64,000 nucleotides of DNA from DATBDE01 sp045805605 (GTDB lineage: Bacteria; Actinomycetota; Thermoleophilia; Solirubrobacterales; Solirubrobacteraceae). Below the pieces are notes generated by a model. The model had not been told where the DNA came from, did not search any database, and saw only the letters and a program-made list of their open reading frames with translations. Positions 63,873 to 64,000 of this stretch are shown here, piece by piece. Within the stretch, counting starts at the first letter, position 1. Each line of letters starts with the position of its first letter. Position numbers and translations under genes: made by a program. Location: contig JBJMKX010000022.1 of assembly GCA_045805605.1 (NCBI GenBank), positions 16,862 to 80,861 on the forward strand, in the 5' to 3' direction.

Positions 63873-64000
63873 TCAGGACTCCTCGTGCTCGGCCGCGTAC
63901 CAGCGCACCAACCAGGCCGCAACGCGCACGTCGGCGAGATCACCCTCTGGCTCGCGATGGAGGTCCATGTAATCGCGAGAGGAGCCGAGATATGACGCGA
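63873..64000 (-). CDS. C-terminal end of an unidentified protein, cut by window edge
   Basis: The minus strand reads ASYLGSSRDYMDLHREPEGD then LADVRVAAWLVRWYAAEHEES and TGA at 63873. The frame is open to the window end. The composition is that of a real protein, but 41 residues do not identify it. Confidence 0.45.
   Translation of the reverse strand, partial: ASYLGSSRDYMDLHREPEGDLADVRVAAWLVRWYAAEHEES

Overview
The window is high-GC (about 70 percent) bacterial chromosome, almost fully coding, with many GTG starts and 1-4 nt ATGA/GTGA gene overlaps. Gene content points to an actinomycetal lineage close to Thermoleophilia/Solirubrobacterales: a hemolysin-repeat protein with an M15-like tail, a TolB-type propeller ending in a tail I associate with that group, a DHA2-rich transporter set, an RsbRST stressosome and an actinobacterial-type SOS box at dinB. 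The lineage call is inferred from protein style; no rRNA or marker gene is present.

Layout. 1-13.9 kb is mostly metabolic: a cut VOC gene, an HxlR regulator sitting on a RidA remnant, an amine-oxidase-like protein, acetamidase/formamidase, gamma-glutamyltransferase, a formyl-THF cyclo-ligase-like protein, the reverse transsulfuration pair cystathionine beta-synthase/gamma-lyase, an OmpR-type two-component system with a PepSY protein, then cupin/MerR and NmrA genes. 13.9-21.3 kb holds two DHA2 exporters, an M29 aminopeptidase, tRNA-Ser(GGA), TetR regulators and a GT1 glycosyltransferase. 21.4-26.6 kb holds a polysaccharide deacetylase, the large RTX-like protein and a phosphotriesterase-family hydrolase. 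26.7-31.2 kb is a six-gene stressosome/partner-switching module. 31.2-36.3 kb holds endonuclease IV, an Nramp-like transporter operon with PRC-barrel-like proteins, and SOS-boxed DNA polymerase IV.

36.3-44 kb is the most unusual part: a frameshifted M19 dipeptidase-like gene, then three overlapping genes for a secreted propeller, a SIR2 protein and a membrane STAND-NTPase/CHASE2 protein, facing a membrane-anchored helical protein. I rate this the best candidate for an undescribed signalling or defence system. 44-50 kb carries a CarH-like B12 photoreceptor regulator divergent from an MscS-like channel, a PRC/DUF2382 stress protein and an MFS exporter. 50-54 kb has a GH12 glucanase, a hemerythrin and a patch of gene relics (luciferase-like, Rieske, molybdopterin oxidoreductase, a frameshifted membrane protein).

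54.1-60.8 kb is a compact cluster: GT9 and two GT4 glycosyltransferases, a 6-pyruvoyl-tetrahydropterin-synthase-like protein, an MDR dehydrogenase, a HAD phosphatase and a GTP cyclohydrolase II fused to a RibD-type reductase. It looks like a dedicated pyrimidine/pterin-derived metabolite pathway. From 61.2 kb an intact IS1182-family element with 4-bp target duplications is followed by a MITE-like piece and a run of small hypothetical genes flanked by a hairpin repeat, to the window edge.
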